Assembly (NCBI GenBank): GCA_903825445.1
Contig: CAIKAS010000277.1
Coordinates: forward strand, 20,639 to 84,638
Direction: 5' to 3'
Length of the DNA: 64,000 nucleotides
From: an uncultured Acidobacteriia bacterium
Lineage (GTDB): Bacteria; Acidobacteriota; Terriglobia; Bryobacterales; Bryobacteraceae
Below are positions 60,720 through 64,000 of this stretch, piece by piece; the stretch's first letter is position 1, and each line of letters begins with the position of its first letter. Made by a program: the position numbers and the translations under genes. Below the pieces are notes generated by a model. The model had not been told where the DNA came from. It saw nothing but the letters and a program-made list of their open reading frames with translations, and searched no databases.

Positions 60720-61946
60720 TCAGCGACCGGGACCAGCGGGACCGCCGACACCGGAAGCGCCAAAGCCACCACGGCCAAATCCGCCCGACCCGCCGCGTCC
60801 ACCACGACCAGATCCACCGAACGCAGCGCGCGGCGGCGTTGCCAGATAAGTCTCGATGTCGTGGGCAGCCTTAGTTGGCACACCGGGCTTTTGCAGGAAG
60901 CCGAGATCACGCATCCAGTCCACCATGCGGTTTTGCCAGGTACCGTAAGGGATGTTGTTGCGATCTGTCAAACCACCGCTCATACTGCTGCCGTCTTCCA
61001 GTTTGTCGCCGGGATGTTTACCTTGCGCGTAGAGATGGATTTCGATGTTCGGAATGCTCATCGCTATCATGGCGTTGAAGTAATCCAGCGCCCAAACAGC
61101 ATGGCCCTGATCGCCCGATGCCGCCCCCGCGATGAAAGCCGGTGGCGTGTTGCGGGGAATCGGCGGAGCAGTGCGTCCGCGTGCGAAGGGCGACGGCCCC
61201 GGATAGATGATACCCACGAAATCGGGCCGTGAACTAATTCCGGCCAAAGGGTCGCTGGGATCGTTGTTCTTCTTATCGAAGTCTTCGAAAAGCACAGCGG
61301 CCGGCGCGGAGAGTTCGGCGCCAGCCGAAAAGCCCATGATGCCGATCTTGTTCGGGTCGATGTTCCAGTCTTTCGCGTGCGCGCGGACCAGACGGATTGC
61401 CTGCTGCGCGTCGTTGACGGCGTCAACCTGAGGATTATAACCGCTGGTTCGGAGGCGATTCCGCAGAATCACGGTGTTCACACCGTAGTTGTAAAAAAAC
61501 GGAACGAAGTCACAGGCCTCAGAGCCGACGTTGAGCGTGTTGTGCCCGCCGCCCGCTGCGAGGATCATGACCGCACCGGTGTTGATTCCACGTTCCACCG
61601 CGTGGAATTCGATTGAGGGGTTATGGATATTGACCACGCTGCCAACCCGGCCGGGCACGGCGCCGCTCATGTTGTAAACCTCCGGCTCCTTTATGCGCGC
61701 CATATTCAGAAATAGCGAACCGGGCTGATAGAGCGGAATAACTACTCCACCAGGAAGAAGCGCCAGTGGGGCGTAAGGCTGGTCGGTTGCCGGACCCGGC
61801 TTGGGTACGGATTGCGGTGCGGGCAGTGGCGGCAGCGGCGCGCGATTGCCGACGGGCGCCGGCGCGTTCTGCGCAAGTGCAATGCTCAAAGCAATAGCGG
61901 CCAAAGGTACAACGGTAGCTGCTAAACGAAATGCGTTCTTCTTCAT
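60720..61946 (-). CDS. Secreted alpha/beta hydrolase (esterase) with Gly/Arg-rich tail
   Basis: 408 residues. Signal peptide (TVVPLAAIALSIALAQ), then a Pro-rich linker to about residue 60. The alpha/beta core shows AAGGGHNTL (oxyanion region), FFYNYGVNTVILRNRL and nucleophile elbow GFSAG (Ser207), with a His candidate in YAQGKHPGD, as in acetylxylan-esterase-like proteins. The last 40 residues are GGSGRGGRGGSGGFGRGGFG-like, unusual for an enzyme and possibly a surface-adhering segment. Alone between trpE(G) and the transpeptidase gene. Confidence 0.85.
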   Translation of the reverse strand: MKKNAFRLAATVVPLAAIALSIALAQNAPAPVGNRAPLPPLPAPQSVPKPGPATDQPYAPLALLPGGVVIPLYQPGSLFLNMARIKEPEVYNMSGAVPGRVGSVVNIHNPSIEFHAVERGINTGAVMILAAGGGHNTLNVGSEACDFVPFFYNYGVNTVILRNRLRTSGYNPQVDAVNDAQQAIRLVRAHAKDWNIDPNKIGIMGFSAGAELSAPAAVLFEDFDKKNNDPSDPLAGISSRPDFVGIIYPGPSPFARGRTAPPIPRNTPPAFIAGAASGDQGHAVWALDYFNAMIAMSIPNIEIHLYAQGKHPGDKLEDGSSMSGGLTDRNNIPYGTWQNRMVDWMRDLGFLQKPGVPTKAAHDIETYLATPPRAAFGGSGRGGRGGSGGFGRGGFGASGVGGPAGPGR

Positions 61947-62063
61947 ATGAAGTGACGACTCCCCTCGGGCCAGAAAACGGAATTCGGACAGTTTCTGGCG
62001 ACGATCGAACTAGATTCTATCACTGCAGACCGTTCCCGATGTCATCGGTCCGACCAAATGAGA

Positions 62064-63701
62064 TTAACGGCCAGAAGGGGATCTTGTCGCGATGATTTTT
62101 TCGAGGCGCGCATCTTCCTGGTAAATATCGTCGAGGAAATGCACTTCACCGCTGGCCAGGACGACCGCTGTGGAGTAAACAATCAGCACCGGAATCGGAG
62201 AGGAGAGTGTGACCTGGAACGTATCGTTGCCGTTCATGGCGTCGTGGATGCGTTCCGGTGTCCATTCTGGCTTTTCCGCCTGCAGAACCCACGCCGCCAG
62301 CCCCTCTGGATCTTCCACACGTATACATCCGTGACTGAAGTCGCGGCGGGTCTTCGCAAATAACTCCGTTGCCGGAGTCGAATGCAAATACACGTTGTGT
62401 TCATTCGGGAAGAGGAATTTAATAAGCCCGAGCGCATTTTCGGGTCCCGGCACTTGTCGAACACGCAATATTCCGCTGCGCAGTTGCGCGACAGTAGCGT
62501 CTGTCTGGCCCACCACCCCACCAGCGGCGCTCACAAGTTCATACCGGTTCTTTGCCAGATAGGCCCGGTCTTTCTCTATTTTTGGCGCGATTTCCGCCCG
62601 CGCGATGCTGAAAGGGACGTCCCAATAGGGGCGAAACACTACATATTTCATGTCCGCGGAAAACACGGGCGTCTTGTGGCCGCCGTAGGCGCTGCCCACG
62701 ACCACGTTCATTTCCAGGTCCGTCTGATAGGCCGAATTCAGGGTGCGCAAGCGAAACTCCGGAATGTTCACAACTACCGGAGGGCGCGGAAAGCTATGCG
62801 GAACCCAGCGCCAACGTTCCATGCTCAACTGCAATTGGAGGATGCGCCGGCTAATCGGAATATTGAGTTGTGCCAACGTCGTTTTCCCCAGACGACCGTC
62901 CGGCTCCAGACCATGACGTAACTGAAACTGCTTCACAGCGTCGACTAGCGGACTATCGTAAACGGCGGAACCGTTGGACAGCGTGGTGTTGGCTGGCAGG
63001 TCACCAAACCGGAGCAAAATAGCAGCAAGTTGCGCCGCCGCAGGATACGGCGCACCCGGCTCAACGGGTTTGGCGGTGCCTGGCAAGACCGGAAGTACGC
63101 CCAGATTCGCGAGCGCAAGATATTTCTCCAAAGCTTGTTGCGTCCGCCGATAGCCGGGAAACGGTGGTTCCAACCCTTCGAGCGCTGCCTTCACATCACT
63201 CCCTTCCGCCAGACGCTGACGCAGAAATGTCGGAAGGTCAGCAATTGCTTCGTCGCTATCCGTCGGCTTGTGAAACAATCCGGGATTCGCTCTGCCAAAA
63301 TGCAGATCGGAAACGTATCGCATGGCGGAAACGGTCAGCGCCAAATCGAAATCTGCAAGAGTGCCGTCGGAAAGACCGTAGAGGCGACCGTCCCAACGCG
63401 GGGCATCGTAGTCTTCGGAACGCAGGCCCTTGGCATCGGCACGCCGGAACGCCGCGATCATTGCCTTAGCCTGTTCCGTCGCAGCGCCGTCGCGGGTCCA
63501 CGCAAACGCATACGAGGAGGGCTCATAGAACTTACGGATTCGTTCGGTGTAATCGGAAAAGTCGGGCCACGCAAGGCTGGCCTGTCGACCGGACGTCACC
63601 AAACGGCACAGAGCCGTCTCGCAATTGCCGTTATCAGACGCCGCGGATGCAGGCGTTGCCCATGAAATACCCAATAACATCAAGAGAAATCCGCGATTCA
63701 C
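62064..63701 (-). CDS. L,D-transpeptidase, YcbB/LdtD-like
   Basis: 545 residues from a GTG. Signal peptide ends ATPASA. A helical scaffold (30-230), a peptidoglycan-binding domain (about 250-290, VDAVKQFQLRHGLEPDGRLG) and the YkuD catalytic domain follow, with NVYLHSTPATELF and SHGCIRVEDP (catalytic Cys near residue 459). These periplasmic enzymes form 3-3 cross-links in peptidoglycan or attach proteins to it. Domain order and length fit the YcbB group. The start overlaps a small upstream ORF. Confidence 0.93.
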   Translation of the reverse strand: MNRGFLLMLLGISWATPASAASDNGNCETALCRLVTSGRQASLAWPDFSDYTERIRKFYEPSSYAFAWTRDGAATEQAKAMIAAFRRADAKGLRSEDYDAPRWDGRLYGLSDGTLADFDLALTVSAMRYVSDLHFGRANPGLFHKPTDSDEAIADLPTFLRQRLAEGSDVKAALEGLEPPFPGYRRTQQALEKYLALANLGVLPVLPGTAKPVEPGAPYPAAAQLAAILLRFGDLPANTTLSNGSAVYDSPLVDAVKQFQLRHGLEPDGRLGKTTLAQLNIPISRRILQLQLSMERWRWVPHSFPRPPVVVNIPEFRLRTLNSAYQTDLEMNVVVGSAYGGHKTPVFSADMKYVVFRPYWDVPFSIARAEIAPKIEKDRAYLAKNRYELVSAAGGVVGQTDATVAQLRSGILRVRQVPGPENALGLIKFLFPNEHNVYLHSTPATELFAKTRRDFSHGCIRVEDPEGLAAWVLQAEKPEWTPERIHDAMNGNDTFQVTLSSPIPVLIVYSTAVVLASGEVHFLDDIYQEDARLEKIIATRSPSGR

Positions 63702-63967
63702 TCATTCGCCTCGTTCAGGCTGGGAGCATTCGGAGATCCAATCGGAAAGCCGCAGCACTCGCTTCTCGATGCCTCAGACGCCAGCGCCCTTGCGCGAAAT
63801 AACGCAATTTCCCACACAGCGCACCCCAGAATGAGCGCCGCGTGAGCAATATCATGAGGCGCAGCGCACAGGAACATCCGTTCGCCTTTGGCTGTGAACC
63901 TGCTAATCCAACCGTAGTATGTTGCCTTTTCAAAAGATACTTTTTCCAGTCGACTACTCCGATCCAT
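63698..63967 (-). CDS. Possible small protein upstream of the L,D-transpeptidase gene
   Basis: 89-residue ORF whose TGA overlaps the GTG of the transpeptidase gene (GTGA), the usual look of a coupled upstream gene. No family, signal peptide or strong ribosome-binding site is seen; it has three Cys and one moderately hydrophobic stretch (AALILGCAVWEIALF). It may be spurious; the overlap is the only support. Confidence 0.3.
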   Translation of the reverse strand: MDRSSRLEKVSFEKATYYGWISRFTAKGERMFLCAAPHDIAHAALILGCAVWEIALFRARALASEASRSECCGFPIGSPNAPSLNEANE

Positions 63968-64000
63968 GCCGTGCTGTGGTGCCTTACGTCAAGGAACTAC

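Noticed and set aside
61969-61999. GCCAGAAA/TTTCTGGC hairpin between the transpeptidase and hydrolase genes
   Set aside because: 8-bp stem with a 15-base loop and no U-run; too weak to call a terminator.

Overview
The window is a gene-dense, GC-rich bacterial chromosome segment. The gene set fits a Gram-negative-type soil bacterium, most probably an Acidobacteriota member of the Solibacter/Bryobacter kind. The clues are a Wza/Wzz/BY-kinase exopolysaccharide locus, RlpA and a YcbB-type L,D-transpeptidase, an STGPRT...HGL-type protein, a TrpE(G) fusion, several TPR-bearing membrane glycosyltransferases and many sigma-54 activators. This taxonomic call is inference; no rRNA or tRNA gene is present to confirm it.

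Layout. 1-7.6 kb (minus strand): tilS, ftsH, a HAD phosphatase, a DUF3108 protein, a degenerate SGNH-like protein, a LysE exporter and the start of recQ, cut by the window edge. 7.7-11.4 kb: an accessory island of lower GC. It holds an STGPRT-family protein and a two-gene, translationally coupled cassette: an unusual reverse transcriptase with an FVDD active site and a long helical C-terminus, plus a small protein with a PD-(D/E)XK nuclease-like motif. The 5' end of the reverse transcriptase overlaps a broken DUF433-like antitoxin gene. This cassette is the strongest candidate for an undescribed, probably anti-phage, system. 11.5-18.8 kb: metallophosphoesterase, AhpD-like protein, alkyltransferase-like protein, PolX, Nudix hydrolase, a 25-residue Lys/Ala peptide gene missing from the ORF track, RNase H, an enolase-superfamily enzyme with a divergent TetR regulator, cyclophilin and nadD.

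18.9-27 kb: a large secreted protein with collagen-like repeats and an SGNH domain, mscL with a zinc-ribbon tail, deoC, a GAF-SpoIIE phosphatase, lysA and a YfiT/DinB protein. 27-33 kb (minus): exopolysaccharide export genes (outer-membrane exporter, chain-length protein, tyrosine autokinase) with a membrane glycosyltransferase-like protein. 33-38 kb: an EVE-domain protein and a PDZ-containing histidine kinase coupled to a sigma-54 response regulator. 38-51.9 kb: MFS transporter, dGTPase, a YfgM-like protein, glycosyltransferases, endonuclease-type mutL, a KdsC-like phosphatase, ilvD, rlpA, an orphan sigma-54 activator and a methylmalonyl-CoA mutase large-subunit-like protein.

51.9-58.5 kb: a cell-surface glycan cluster with three multi-spanning GT-C-like proteins (two with TPRs), a GtrA flippase and a GT2-methyltransferase fusion. 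58.5-64 kb: fused anthranilate synthase, a secreted alpha/beta hydrolase with a Gly/Arg tail and an L,D-transpeptidase. Protein families were assigned by motif reading only; no database search was possible.
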